Source: Bacteroidota bacterium
Lineage (GTDB): Bacteria; Bacteroidota; Bacteroidia; AKYH767-A; OLB10
NCBI GenBank assembly: GCA_016721435.1
Contig: JADKIC010000020.1
Coordinates: 40,817-104,816, forward strand
Direction of reading: 5' to 3'
DNA: 64,000 nucleotides
How positions within the stretch are numbered: position 1 is the first letter of the stretch; every line of letters begins with the position of its first letter. Shown here in pieces: positions 1 to 10,747 of this stretch. Below the pieces are notes generated by a model. That model made no database searches, was not told the DNA's origin, and was given only the letters and a program-made list of their open reading frames with translations. The position numbers and the translations under genes are program-made.

Positions 1-1862
1 GTTATCTCCCCTCCTATTCCACCGGTCATTGTATCTTCATGCATCATCAACACTTTTCCTGTTCTCTTTACAGAATCCAGTACGGTCTTTTCATCCCAGG
101 GAAGCAAGGTACGTAAATCAATCAGGTCGGCAGAAATATGTTTATGCTTATCTAGTATTTCCATCGCCCAATGCACGCCTAAACCATAGGTAACAATAGT
201 GAGGTCATTTCCTTCACGCACCACTTTTGCTTTACCAATTTCTGTGGTGAAGTAATCATCATGCACATCGCCGCTAATACTTCTGTATAGCGCTTTATGT
301 TCGAAGTACATCACCGGATTTGGATCTTCAATAGCTGCCGCCAGCAAACCTTTGGCATCATCAGGAAAAGCCGGGTAAACAATTTTCAGTCCGGGTACGT
401 GAAAAAACCAGGCCTCCGTAGATTGTGAATGAAAAGGCCCTGCACCGACAGCAGCACCGGTAGGCATTCGAATCACGACATCTGCATGTTGTCCCCATCG
501 GTAATGCGTTTTCGCCAGATTATTTACAATCTGATTAAATCCACAGGTTACAAAATCGGCGAACTGCATCTCCACAATAGACTTACAGTTATTGATACTG
601 AGACCCAATCCGGTTCCTACGATAGCAGATTCACAGAGTGGTGTATTGCGAACCCTCATCTTTCCAAATTGCTCTACAAAGCCCTGTGTCGCTTTAAAGG
701 CACCACCGTATTCTGCGATATCCTGCCCCATGATTACCAGGTTTGGATGGCGCTCCATCGCTTGCTTCATCGCATCTGTGATGGCATCTAAAAAACGTTT
801 TTCTGTTTTGGTGGAGGAAACCGGTCGAATCGTTTCTTTAGAAGAAGGAGCATACATATCGGCCAATTCTCTTTCATCATTGGGCTCGACATCCTTTTCT
901 GAAGATGAAATTTCAAGTCCGAGTTCAATTTCTTCCTTGATAGCTGCACGGACCATCTTAACAAAGTCCTCATCAATCACCCCTTCACTTAGAAGAAACT
1001 CTTCATAATTGCGAATCGGGTCCTTTTTTCCCCACATTTCAAACAATTCCTGAGGAACATATTTAGTTCCGGAAGCTTCTTCATGACCTCTCATACGAAA
1101 AGTCATACATTCTAATAAAACCGGACGAGGTTTCTCCCGCATGGAAGATGCAAGTTGATTCACAGTATTATAAACTTCAAGTATATTATTTCCATCCACC
1201 TGAACGCCTTCCATTCCGTATCCTATGGCTTTATCAATAAATTGCTTGCAACGGAATTGTTCACTGCTGGGAGTACTCAATCCATATCCATTATTTTCAA
1301 TGATAAAAATAACCGGTAAATCCCATACAGCCGCCACATTGATACTCTCATGAAAATCGCCTTCGCTGGTAGCTCCATCTCCTGTAAAAACAGCAGTGAC
1401 ATGAGGGTTGCCCTTTAGCAGATTTCCCAATGCAATACCATCCGCAACACCCATCTGAGGACCTAAATGAGAAATCATTCCCACAATATGAAATTCCTGT
1501 GTGCCCATGTGGAAGGAACGATCACGGCCTTTTGTAAATCCACCGGGCTTACCTGCGAATTGCGAAAACAAGCGATTCAAGGGAATGCCTCGCACCGTGA
1601 ACACACCCAGATTTCGATGCATAGGTAAAATATACTCGTCACGATGCAAAGCCATCGCGGTCCCAACGGAAATAGCTTCCTGACCTATTCCACTGAACCA
1701 TTTCGCCAACTTCCCCTGACGGAGGAGCACCAACATCTTCTCCTCGATAATACGGGGTTTAATGAGCGCTTTATAAAGATCAATTAAGGTTTCATCGGAA
1801 AGTCCTTCCCGATTGTACCTGATAAGGGTGCAGTAGATAACATAGGGCAAATATTGCGGCAA
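1..1862 (-). CDS. Fused 2-oxoacid dehydrogenase E1 (alpha+beta), partial at left edge
   Basis: Thiamine-diphosphate decarboxylase subunit of a pyruvate- or branched-chain-type dehydrogenase complex. The alpha half carries the TPP motif GDGATSEGDF followed by an ENNGYG segment. The beta half begins about at KRFLDAITDAMKQAM and continues with IMGQDIAEYGG and RVRNTPLCE to the window edge. The two halves are joined in one reading frame, as is common in Bacteroidota. No stop is reached before base 1. The start is unclear: the conserved N-terminus RYNREGLSDETL has no upstream in-frame ATG, only TTG codons at 1850 and 1862, so the true start may be hidden by a sequence error. The E2 partner may be the gene at 13461. 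Substrate cannot be decided from sequence. Confidence 0.9.
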   Translation of the reverse strand, partial: MPQYLPYVIYCTLIRYNREGLSDETLIDLYKALIKPRIIEEKMLVLLRQGKLAKWFSGIGQEAISVGTAMALHRDEYILPMHRNLGVFTVRGIPLNRLFSQFAGKPGGFTKGRDRSFHMGTQEFHIVGMISHLGPQMGVADGIALGNLLKGNPHVTAVFTGDGATSEGDFHESINVAAVWDLPVIFIIENNGYGLSTPSSEQFRCKQFIDKAIGYGMEGVQVDGNNILEVYNTVNQLASSMREKPRPVLLECMTFRMRGHEEASGTKYVPQELFEMWGKKDPIRNYEEFLLSEGVIDEDFVKMVRAAIKEEIELGLEISSSEKDVEPNDERELADMYAPSSKETIRPVSSTKTEKRFLDAITDAMKQAMERHPNLVIMGQDIAEYGGAFKATQGFVEQFGKMRVRNTPLCESAIVGTGLGLSINNCKSIVEMQFADFVTCGFNQIVNNLAKTHYRWGQHADVVIRMPTGAAVGAGPFHSQSTEAWFFHVPGLKIVYPAFPDDAKGLLAAAIEDPNPVMYFEHKALYRSISGDVHDDYFTTEIGKAKVVREGNDLTIVTYGLGVHWAMEILDKHKHISADLIDLRTLLPWDEKTVLDSVKRTGKVLMMHEDTMTGGIGGEI

Positions 1863-1889
1863 AGGTAGGGCTTTTGCTTCTGTTAGCCT

Positions 1890-1897
1890 TATATTTG
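1890..1897 (+). promoter_or_regulatory. Bacteroidota -7 promoter box
   Basis: TATATTTG matches the TAnnTTTG consensus and ends 4 bases before the ATG at 1902. Transcription would start at or next to the start codon, giving a leaderless message. Confidence 0.5.
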
Positions 1898-1901
1898 CAG
1901 T

Positions 1902-2012
1902 ATGCAAGAAGTAATTGTGATTGTGATTGTTACAATAGCTGCAATCTATATTATCAGCAGGATAAGAGGGAGCATTTCCAATTCCGGTAATTCAGGCTGC
2001 GATAAATGTTAA
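1902..2012 (+). CDS. 36-residue membrane peptide with C-terminal CxxC (FeoB-associated type)
   Basis: A short frame with one N-terminal hydrophobic segment (about residues 3-19, VIVIVIVTIAAIYII), a basic patch (SRIRG), and a Ser/Gly/Asn tail ending CDKC. This layout resembles the FeoB-associated Cys-rich membrane proteins, small iron-transport accessories. No feoB is visible nearby, so the function is a family guess. It is divergent from the E1 gene and its promoter box sits directly in front of the ATG. Confidence 0.5.
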   Translation: MQEVIVIVIVTIAAIYIISRIRGSISNSGNSGCDKC

Positions 2013-2075
2013 TACAGCAAGGGGATCCACTTCCTAATCTCTTTTCCGAAGTCAGCATAAGTTGACAACCTTTAT

Positions 2076-4355
2076 TTACGAGCTGACTTTTTTTGCCTTT
2101 ACTTTCACCGACTTTCGGCTTTCAACCGTTTTCACCGCAGAGGACTTAATTGGCGCCACACCATTTTCCTTGCCATTGAATGAAATGGCATTCTTCACTT
2201 TTTGTGCAGTTAAGGCGACATCCAATACTTCTGACATATTCTCGACATAGTGAAAGGTCAGGTCCTTAATATAATCTTTCTTAATCTCCTGAATATCCTT
2301 TTCATTATCTGCACAAAGAATAATTTCCTTTATACCAGCCCTTTTTGCAGCTAAAATTTTCTCTTTAATACCACCCACCGGTAGCACTCTTCCCCGCAAT
2401 GTGATTTCACCGGTCATCGCCAGTTTGTTTTTCACGACGTTGTGTAAAGGCGGAAGCAAGTGAAGTCAACATCGTGATTCCGGCAGAAGGTCCGTCTTTA
2501 GGAATAGCGCCTTCAGGAACGTGAACATGTATATTCCAATGCTCAAAAGTCTTGGGGTCAATCCCAAAGCTATCTGCATGTGCCTTTAAAAAAGCGAGTG
2601 CAATCATGGCTGATTCTTTCATGACATCACCGAGATTACCGGTAAGTGTCAGTTTCCCTGTTCCTTTGCTGAGTGATGTTTCGATAAAGAGAATACTCCC
2701 TCCGTTCGAATTCCATGCAAGTCCGGTCACTACTCCTGCCGTATCATTGCTGATCAGTTTGTCGGGTAAAAAACGAGGAGCTCCTAATGCTTTTCGTATA
2801 TGCGTTTCCGTTACTTTAGAAGGGGCATTTTCTTCCATTGCGACCATCTTTGCGATAGACCGCACCACTGATGCAATACATTTTTCCAGAGTACGTACAC
2901 CACTTTCCCACGTATATTGCTCGATGATGACTTTGAGCATCTGTGGCGGAAAAGCAAGCTGACCATTCTTCAAACCATGCGCTTCCAACTGTTTCTGCAC
3001 TAAATGCTGCTGTGCGATATGTACTTTTTCTTCGAGTGTATACCCGCTGATATCAATGATCTCGAGACGATCGCGCAATGCTGGTTGAATACTGCTTAAT
3101 GTATTGGCTGTTGCGATAAAAAGCACCTTCGAAAGATCATACTCAATCTCCACATAGTTATCATAGAAGGTGGTGTTTTGTTCCGGATCGAGTACTTCCA
3201 GCAATGCAGAACTTGGCTCTTCAGCTTAATCACAGCCAGGTATTCAAGAATGCGATTCTTCACTTTCTCCAACCCGAAATGATCACGATTCAATATTTTC
3301 TCCGCACGTTTCAGATCATAATTATCTGAAGTATATTCTTCCCATGGCAATTCAAGCAACAGGTCGAGATAATTCATTGTCACGGAATACTCTGCTGCCG
3401 CAGGATTTATACGATTGAGACGATCCATCTCCTTATTAAAAACTTCCTCTACTGCCTTACTCCATTTCTTATTACGACCTCGTTCACGCATTTCAGAGAT
3501 CTCTTTGTCGGGAGTATTTCCGCCAAGTTCTTCCTGAATAGTTTTCAATTGTTGATTTAAAAAATATTCACGCTGCTGCTTATCGAGATCTGTTTTCACT
3601 TTGCTCTGAATCTGATTCTTCAGTTCGAGCATTTGCAATTCCTTGGTGAGGTGTTCAAGTACTTTCGTTGCACGATCCTTAATGTCGTTCATCTCCAACA
3701 ACATTTGTTTCTTCTCCACATCCGCATTCATATTGGACGAGATGAAATTGATGAGGAAGGATGGACTTTCAATATTTCGAATGGCGAAACTGGCCTCGGT
3801 AGGAATATTCGGCGATTGCTGAATGATCTGCATGGAAATATCTTTCAGGGAATCTACAATGGCAGTAAACTCTTCGTCCTTGATCACTTTTGAAGTATCT
3901 GAAAAGGCTTCCACTTTTGCACGCAGATAAGGTTCATCCTGCACAATGTCTGCTACTTTAAAACGACGTTTACCCTGTATGATTACTGTTGTGTTTCCAT
4001 CGGGCATCCGAAGCATCCGTAAAATCTGAGCGATGGTACCGATGCTATTTAAATCGGTCAATTTGGGATCTTCAACGCTTACATCTTTCTGGGAAACTAC
4101 ACCTATAATGCGATCACTGGCATATGCATCCTTTATCAGTTTAATAGACTTATCGCGACCAACAGTGATCGGAATCACTACTCCGGGAAACAGCACAGTA
4201 TTTCGAAGTGGCAGTACCGAAACTACTTCCGGTATCTGCTCATTATTCATTAATTCTTCGTCCTCGTTCGTCAGAAGAGGAATCAATTCAGGCTCATCAT
4301 CGTTAATGGCCATCTGACCAATAGGCAGATCGTTATTATCAAATTGTGATGTCAT
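2076..4355 (-). CDS. lon: Lon ATP-dependent protease, disrupted (frameshift plus internal deletion)
   Basis: Endopeptidase La, a cytoplasmic AAA+ protease. The N-terminal LON domain (from [17 protein letters not shown]) and the coiled-coil region are intact to [10 protein letters not shown]. There the frame jumps near 3217-3224 straight into [13 protein letters not shown]. The segment lost normally holds Walker A (GPPGVGKT), Walker B (LDEIDK) and the RGH loop; by comparison with the family about 75-80 codons are absent. The rest continues through [10 protein letters not shown] and the protease domain with catalytic Ser in [10 protein letters not shown] second, single-base frameshift lies near 2445, before [14 protein letters not shown] and the catalytic Lys in GGIKEK. 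As written the product could not hydrolyse ATP. An assembly error is as likely as a real lesion. Confidence 0.93.
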
Positions 4356-4431
4356 GGTTCAATTTTATGTCAGATTGGCAGTAAATCTGGTCTTTTTATA
4401 ATTCTCCGCCGTATTCAATCATTGTGCCAAC

Positions 4432-4610
4432 TCGCCTCTTGCTGCTGGCTTGGTTATATGAAATGATCAAGTGGCAAAGAACGGGTGGTCATGAGTCCGG
4501 TATACAAGGTCCAAGTTATAAGTTACACTTTTGTCGAAGAATTTTGTCTTCCATCCCACCGATGATTCAGAGCCAGAAGCCAGCAGCAAGAAGCAAGTAG
4601 CAAGGAGCAT
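4432..4610. repeat. Intergenic AAGC/CAGC-type low-complexity words
   Basis: The 290-base gap between lon and the nucleotidyltransferase gene holds no gene. It contains two short low-complexity patches, one near 4432-4452 and one at 4568-4610, made of repeated GCCAGAAGC, CAGCAAG and AAGCAAG words. They resemble the patches at 23386-23461 and 51494-51535. Confidence 0.55.
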
Positions 4611-4646
4611 ATGTATGAAGATTGAAATCTAATTTCAGCTAAGAAC

Positions 4647-5848
4647 TCAATCCTCGGCTGTTGGTTTTAATTGCATCAGATAGAGGTGACTGAGGATATT
4701 TTTATCAGCTTCTGTGAGAGTGATTTTCCTTCTTGACATTACTTTTTCAGCGAGTTCAAGCGCTTTATCAATCAGGAACATTTCTCCTTCCTTATCAGCT
4801 CCCCAACTAAAAGAGGGAACGAATTTCGAGGGGAAGCCTGCACCAAAAATGTTCGCGAAAACACCCACCACTGTTCCCGTATTAAACATAGTATTAATGC
4901 TACATTTGCTATGGTCACCCATAAACAAACCGCAAAACTGTAATCCCGTTGCGATGTAATCTCCGGTGGGATAATCCCATACCCGTACTTCCGAATAATT
5001 GTTTTTTAGATTCGAATTATTTGAATCCGCACCCAGATTGCACCATTCACCAATGACACTATTTCCCAAAAATCCATCATGCGCTTTGTTACTATTCCCA
5101 AAAATCACCGAATTACTCACCTCTCCTCCAACTTTTGCCCCCGGCCCAATGGTGGTAGCACCGTAAATCTTCGCCCCCATCTTCAGCACACCTTGCTCTC
5201 CCAAAGCAAATGGCCCCCGAATCATGCAGCCTTCCATCACCTCTGCATCTTTACCAATATAAATGGGACCTGTTGAAGCATTCAGCATTGCGCACTCAAT
5301 TTTAGCCCCCGGTTCTATAAAAATATCATCCGGTTTAAACGTTTGATTAGTACCTGAGATCAATTCCGACTTCCTACCCTTCTTTAACAATTGAAAATCA
5401 GAACGAATAGCCTCATCATTTAAAGTAAATATATCCCAGGGATGCTGCAATAACACCGGCAAACCAATATAATGCACGGTTTCAATTTTATCGATAGGTT
5501 TAACGAAATCAAGACCAACCAATTGATCTCTATGAAGAACAGCTGCCAGTAAACGATCCTTCAGACAATTTGCTGTCCAATTTTTAATGCAGTTATCAAG
5601 CGCAGAATACTTTCATCGGGAAGCAAAGCTCCATTAATGACCAAACACTCTGTTCCGGCTACCAAAGGATAAGAACCTGACAAGTAAAACTGTGTCAGAG
5701 AACCGGATGTCCCGGAAGGAATATTCAAGAGGATTTCCCATTTACGACGAATCGTCAGGATGCCACAACGGATATCAGCGCAGGGACGGGTAAATGTAAA
5801 GGGAAGGAGATGGTCACGGTATTGATCATCAGCCAAAACAAGTTGCAT
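4647..5848 (-). CDS. GlmU-family sugar nucleotidyltransferase, frameshifted
   Basis: Putative sugar-1-phosphate nucleotidyltransferase with a C-terminal left-handed beta-helix, a Bacteroidota family distinct from true GlmU. The N-terminal part starts MQLVLADDQYRDHLLPFTFTR (ATG at 5848) and reads to ALKIGQQIV. A one-base loss near 5560 ends that frame, and the next frame resumes at KDRLLAAVLHRDQLVGLDF. The hexapeptide-repeat region follows (IYIGKDAEVMEGCMIRGPF, GAKIYGATTIGPGAKVGG). Joined length is about 400 residues, usual for the family. The sugar substrate is unknown. Confidence 0.82.
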
Positions 5849-5926
5849 AGGAGTAGATTTACGAGGGTGAAAATAACGGTTTCTATTCAATTAATTCTCT
5901 TTCTTTTCTGATCTTCGCCGCAGAAA

Positions 5927-7428
5927 ATGAAGAAACAATTCCGAATTACATTTTTAAGTATTCTATTGATTTGCGGGGCCGTATCCACCGTCAGTGCGGA
6001 TTATTTCTGGTCGGAGAACTGCCAAAGAGCTTATGCTGAAGCCATTCGACTTGATTTTGAAAGCGCAACAAAGCTGTGCAATCAGGAGAAAAAGGAACGA
6101 CCGGAAAATTTACTACCCATCTATATTGAAAGCCAGATTGACTTCCTCAAATCATTCATCGACGAAGACAAAAAACAATTGGAAGGGATTAAAGCCAGAA
6201 ACAGTGAGCGGATCGACCTTTTGCAAAAACACAAAGGCAATTCACCTTACCAACGTTTATGTATAGCCGAAATGTATCTTCAACTGGCCATTGCACGAAT
6301 GCGCTTTGAGGAGTTTATTGTTGCTGCCTACGATGTAAGAAAAGCCTATAAATTACTCGAAGAAAATCAAAAAGAGTACCCCGACTTCAAACAGAATCTC
6401 CGTGGACTCGGATTAATTCATGCTGCAGTGGGGACCATTCCCAAAAACTACCAATGGATAGCAAATATGCTGGGATTGAGCGGCAGTATTAAACAAGGCC
6501 TTGGAGAACTCAAGTTATTATTAAACGCCTGCTACCGTAACAGTGAATTACATTATCTAAAAGACGAAACCATTGTTATGTTAACCTTTTTGGAGCTCAA
6601 CCTGGGCAAAGAAAAAGACAACGATGTCATTCGTAAAAGATTCTATCCGGTAAAAGACATCCATCAGCGCCCTATACTTTTATTTGCAAAGAGCATCTTC
6701 CATTTCGCAGCAGCAGAAAACGACAGTGTTATTGACTTACTTTCCAGGCGCCCTGCTGAAACTAAAGTACAACCTCTTCATTATTTGAATTTCATGGAAG
6801 CCAATGCGCGATTATTTACAATGGATTTTACTGCTGAAAAGTATTATCTGAAATATCTTCAAAACTATCGGGGAACGACTTATGTAAAATCCGCACGGCA
6901 AAAACTGGCATGGATCAGGCTTTTGAAGGGAGATATGGCAGGTTATAAAAACTACATCTCGAAATGCACTATTGCTGCCAAAGGGAAGACCTTACCGACG
7001 AAGACAAAGCCGCTATCAAAGAACTTGAAAGTGGTGAAGTACCTAATACCATCTTATTAAAATCAAGACTTCTTTTTGATGGCGGATACTATCAACGCGC
7101 CTTAGCTGAACTTGCCGGTAAACCCATCTCTCTTTTTCCTTCTCTAAGAAATCAACTAGAATACACCTATCGCCTGGCCCGGATTTTTGATAAGCAAGAG
7201 AAAAAAGAGAAGGCCTTAGAGTTGTATGAAAGCACCTATCAAAATGGCGCTAGTCAAAAGTTTTATTTTGCGGCGAGTGCAAGTCTCCATACCGCACAAA
7301 TTCATGAAGACCTTGGCAACAAAACCAAAGCGATTGAATGGTATAAGAAAACACTGGAATTACGCGACCATGAATACCAAAATAGTTTAGATCAAAAAGC
7401 AAAAGCCGGTCTTAATCGGTTGGAGTAA
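5927..7428 (+). CDS. Secreted tetratricopeptide-type protein, frameshifted
   Basis: The N-terminus is a signal peptide (FLSILLICGAVSTVSA). The body is helical with TPR-like repeats: an early region of AYAEAIRLDFESA type, and later GGYYQRALAELAG, KALELYESTYQNG and KAIEWYKKTLELRD. The frame breaks near 6970, where GYKNYISKC should pass into REDLTDEDKAAIKELESGEV. Joined length is roughly 500 residues. Such proteins are scaffolds; no partner can be read from context. It is divergent from the nucleotidyltransferase at 4647. Confidence 0.75.
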
Positions 7429-7433
7429 TAATA

Positions 7434-7713
7434 AATACGAAATACGAAATACGAAATATTACGAAAATACGAAATACGAAAATACGAAAATACGAAATAC
7501 GAAATACGAAATACGAAATACGAAAATACGAAAAATACGAAAATACGAAATACGAAAATACGAAAATACGAAAAAACGAAAATACGAAATACGAAATACG
7601 AAAAAACGAAAAACGAAATACGAAATACGAAAAAAAACGAAAATACGAAATACGAAAATACGAAATACGAAATACGAAAATACGAAAATACGAAATACGA
7701 AAAGACGAAATAT
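7434..7713. repeat. Degenerate ATACGAA tandem array
   Basis: About 280 bases made almost only of the words AATACGAA, ATACGAAAT and ACGAAAA with variable A-runs, so units range from about 7 to 11 bases. There is no fixed period or unique spacer. It fills the gap between the TPR gene and the O-methyltransferase gene. A short, more decayed relative lies at 27194-27329. Confidence 0.9.
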
Positions 7714-7798
7714 GAAAAATATGGATGTACTGAAGATTTCGAATGGCGTTTAAAAAAATCTGTGAAAATCTATTTAATCCGTTTAATCCGCGTTCCTG

Positions 7799-8455
7799 AT
7801 GGAATTTATAGCTGACGAAATACTGAAATATTGCGAAGACATGAGTTCGCCCGAGGCGGAGGTATTGCAGGAGCTGAACCGTGACACCTATGCGAAAGTG
7901 TTAAATCCACGCATGCTCAGCGGACATTTGCAGGGCAGATTTCTGGCGATGCTCAGCCAAATGTTGCAGCCGAAAACAATTTTAGAGATTGGCACCTATA
8001 CAGGTTATTCTGCACTTTGCCTTTGCGAAGGACTCCAACCGGATGGGAAACTCATTACCATCGACATTAACGATGAACTGGAATCCTTTAGCAAACAGTA
8101 TTTTTCGGCCTCGAAATGGGCTTCTCAGATCATACAAAAAACCGGGAACGCCCTGGAGATTATCCCACTTCTTCCAAACGTTTTTGACCTCGTTTTTATT
8201 GATGCTGACAAAGAAGAATATATCCGCTATTATGATCTTATCATCGATAAAGTTCGTTTGGGCGGAATTATCATCGCCGATAATGTTTTATGGAGCGGAC
8301 ATGTATTAAAACCGGCAGAAAAACAGGATTTGGAGACCAGGGCGATTGCAGCATTCAATTCTAAAGTTCGATCTGATGACCGGGTCAGTCTAACCATGCT
8401 ACCCATACGTGACGGACTGAGTTTGATTCGGAAAAGTGACTTCGAAATATTATAA
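7799..8455 (+). CDS. SAM-dependent O-methyltransferase, CCoAOMT-like
   Basis: Class I methyltransferase of the caffeoyl-CoA/catechol O-methyltransferase-like family. Motif I is EIGTYTGYSAL (about residues 61-71), the acidic SAM-binding residue lies in TIDIND, and the metal-site region reads FIDADKEEY followed by GGIIIADNVLWSG. At 218 residues it is full length and intact. The acceptor is unknown. The short upstream gap carries generic intergenic words (AATCCGTTTAATCCGCG) and no clear promoter box. Confidence 0.9.
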   Translation: MEFIADEILKYCEDMSSPEAEVLQELNRDTYAKVLNPRMLSGHLQGRFLAMLSQMLQPKTILEIGTYTGYSALCLCEGLQPDGKLITIDINDELESFSKQYFSASKWASQIIQKTGNALEIIPLLPNVFDLVFIDADKEEYIRYYDLIIDKVRLGGIIIADNVLWSGHVLKPAEKQDLETRAIAAFNSKVRSDDRVSLTMLPIRDGLSLIRKSDFEIL

Positions 8456-8508
8456 AATCGAAGAACTATACCACATAGTTTTCGTACATTCGTGCATATC
8501 CGAAGCCT

Positions 8509-9581
8509 ATGCATGACGACCATATTTCTTTGAAAAAGCCCAATTACCCAATAAGTCCTTTGTTGCGGAAATATCTAAAAGGTTATGGAAGAAAATTTCA
8601 AGCTGAAATAGATTATAAAGATCTCCTCCACTTTAACGGAGCTTTCCCCTATTATGATCGCGCAGGAAAGGATACATTATGGGAAAGTGTATATTATCCA
8701 CCTTCAGAAATGGCGCATATTAACAATGCACTAACGCATATATATGCTCAACTAAAAACGGGAGGAGATTTATCGGTCATAGAACACTTATATGTCGAAC
8801 GTGTGGATTATTGCACCTTTGGTAACTCAAAACCTTTTCGAATAAAAATCGTGAATAACCTAAATGATAATTTTGATTATTTTTATATCAAGCAAGCAGA
8901 CGCCTCACGAATTTACGGATTGGAACTGGAACATATTTTATCACCCAACCGCATCAGTTATTTTGTAAGTAATGACACCTGGTAGAAGAACATATAGCAG
9001 GTATTCCCGGCGACATGTTTATAAAAACCATCTGGAGAAAAAGGAATTAATGCCATACGCCTGGCGAAAGAATTTGTAAAATTTAATGAACGATGCTTTC
9101 TTCGTTTGCTGGGAGACATGCGGGCATACAACTATGTAGTTGACATCACGCCCGACTTTGAAGAAGTTCATTACCGCATCCGTGCCATTGACTTCGACCA
9201 GCAAAGTTATGAAGGAAGAAGAACCTTATATATGCCACAATACTTCAAAGAAAATAATGTTATTGTAAAGCTTGCTATCGATCTGATGACGCACGAAACA
9301 GTTCATCAATATCAGTTTGAGGAACGAACCCTTATTGCCAAACGAATTAAAGCCGGAAAAGGATGCTGAAAGACCTCCTCGACTGCATGAGTCAGGACAC
9401 CATAAGTACACCGGAGAAAACGGACCAGCTTAAAGATGAATTGTGCCGGTATTACGACAACCCTGTATTCCTGAAGTGCAAAAGCATGGGAGATCTGGTT
9501 AAAATGAGTCTGAAAGAAATGCTAAGACAGAATAAGAAAAATTTCCAAGGTCCTTCAGAAAAAAAACATACTATCAATTAA
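8509..9581 (+). CDS. Uncharacterised protein, broken by about three frameshifts
   Basis: I do not recognise a family. Pieces of one open protein can be followed by changing frame near 8983 (NDT into VEEHIAGIPGDMF), near 9045 (KTIW into EKGINAIRLAKEF) and near 9350 (before LKDLLDCMSQD). The joined product is about 355 residues, soluble and without a signal peptide. Notable segments are SVIEHLYVERVDYCTF, DITPDFEEVHYRIRAIDFDQQ and LMTHETVHQYQFEERTL. The HETVHQYQ stretch recalls HExxH metal sites but does not fit that pattern exactly. Treating it as one gene is an inference from gap-free continuity and shared codon usage. Confidence 0.55.
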
Positions 9582-9590
9582 ACTAATTCA

Positions 9591-9598
9591 TATATTTG
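9591..9598 (+). promoter_or_regulatory. -7 promoter box
   Basis: TATATTTG matches TAnnTTTG and lies 24 bases before the ATG at 9623, a normal leader length. Confidence 0.5.
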
Positions 9599-9622
9599 AT
9601 ATCTTAAACTAAACGTATAACT

Positions 9623-10039
9623 ATGAAAAACATAATTTGCCTGATCGTATTCATACTCGGAATTTCATTCGTAAACAATGCAGAAGCTCAGGAAAAAAGA
9701 CAAGCAGCGCAGCAGTTAACACCTGAACAAAGGGCTGAAAAACGCACAGAATTATTAAAAGCAAAACTCTTACTCAATGACGATCAGACTTCAAAAGTAA
9801 AAGCCGCAGCTTTAAAAGTTGAAACACAACGTAGCAGTGACCGTGAAAAATCGTTAGAAGCTCGTCAAACATTTGATAACGAAGTAAAAGCGATTCTTGA
9901 CCCTGAACAACTGGAGAAATATGAAGCCATGAAGGATCAACGCAGAACTCAGGTTAAAAAAAGGGTTGAAGAGCATAAGAATCAGCAAAAATTGAATTCT
10001 ACCGATACGGAAGAGGGTCAAAAGGATGTTAAGAATTAG
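9623..10039 (+). CDS. Small secreted Spy/LTxxQ-like helical protein
   Basis: 138 residues with a clear signal peptide (CLIVFILGISFVNNAEAQ). The mature part is charged and helical, with QQLTPEQRAEKRTELLKAK and a second DPEQLEKYEAMKDQRR motif. The LTPEQRA and DPEQ spacing resembles the CpxP/Spy type of periplasmic chaperone-like proteins, but similarity is weak. The gene is intact and has its own promoter box. Function unknown. Confidence 0.72.
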   Translation: MKNIICLIVFILGISFVNNAEAQEKRQAAQQLTPEQRAEKRTELLKAKLLLNDDQTSKVKAAALKVETQRSSDREKSLEARQTFDNEVKAILDPEQLEKYEAMKDQRRTQVKKRVEEHKNQQKLNSTDTEEGQKDVKN

Positions 10040-10318
10040 CAATTTGAAGATTTGAAGATTTGAGAGTTTTTGGTTTGATGATTTGTCGTGTGGCGTTGCT
10101 GGCGTATGATCATATAATTGAGAACTAAAGAGTCATATAATTTCTCCGTGTCTAAAAATCGGAAACAAGAATCTTAAATTCCAAACTATATTTGAAATCA
10201 ATCCGAAGGTTTTGGAATGATGTCATTAGTAGTTCTAAGCCCGTAGTTAAAGGCTATATAATTTAAATATTTATTCGATAAAACAAATTTTAAAAAATGT
10301 AAAATGGAAACTTGCACA

Positions 10319-10747
10319 ATGAAAAAGGCTTTTAACACGATTGCTTTCATGCTTTTTACTTTTATGTTAGTAAGTTGCAATCCGAATAACAAAATTGAAA
10401 AGATTGAAAGCTCGACTGTTTCTTCTGTTAATGAAATAATACCTGATTCAGTTGTTCGGTTTTTAATAATGTCAGCTTCCAGTGATTTTAAAAACCATCA
10501 GCCACCAACACCTACTGATTTCCGAAATGTAAAAATTGGCTATTTTGCTTCAGATAAGACTGAGAATATCTATTTACTGTGTGGTGAATTTCTATCGAAA
10601 GAGGATAAGAAATGGGTAGAATTTACAACTATTAAGACATCTGGATACGAGCAATACCTTGGTAAAACACAATATTGCCAAGATGCAATAATGGTTCTAA
10701 CGGATGAAAACTTAACACGTGAACTAAAAATTAAATTTAATGAGTAA
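10319..10747 (+). CDS. Small lipoprotein of unknown function
   Basis: The ATG at 10319 gives KKAFNTIAFMLFTFMLVSC, a lipoprotein signal with lipobox LVSC; an ATG at 10304 adds five residues with no benefit. The mature part is about 122 residues with an alpha/beta look (VKIGYFASDKTENIYLLCGEF, KWVEFTTIKTSGYEQYLG). No family recognised. It stands alone between two AT-rich gaps. Confidence 0.68.
   Translation: MKKAFNTIAFMLFTFMLVSCNPNNKIEKIESSTVSSVNEIIPDSVVRFLIMSASSDFKNHQPPTPTDFRNVKIGYFASDKTENIYLLCGEFLSKEDKKWVEFTTIKTSGYEQYLGKTQYCQDAIMVLTDENLTRELKIKFNE

Noticed and set aside
7434..7713. Possible CRISPR array
   Set aside because: Units of 7-11 bases with no spacers, and no cas genes in the window.
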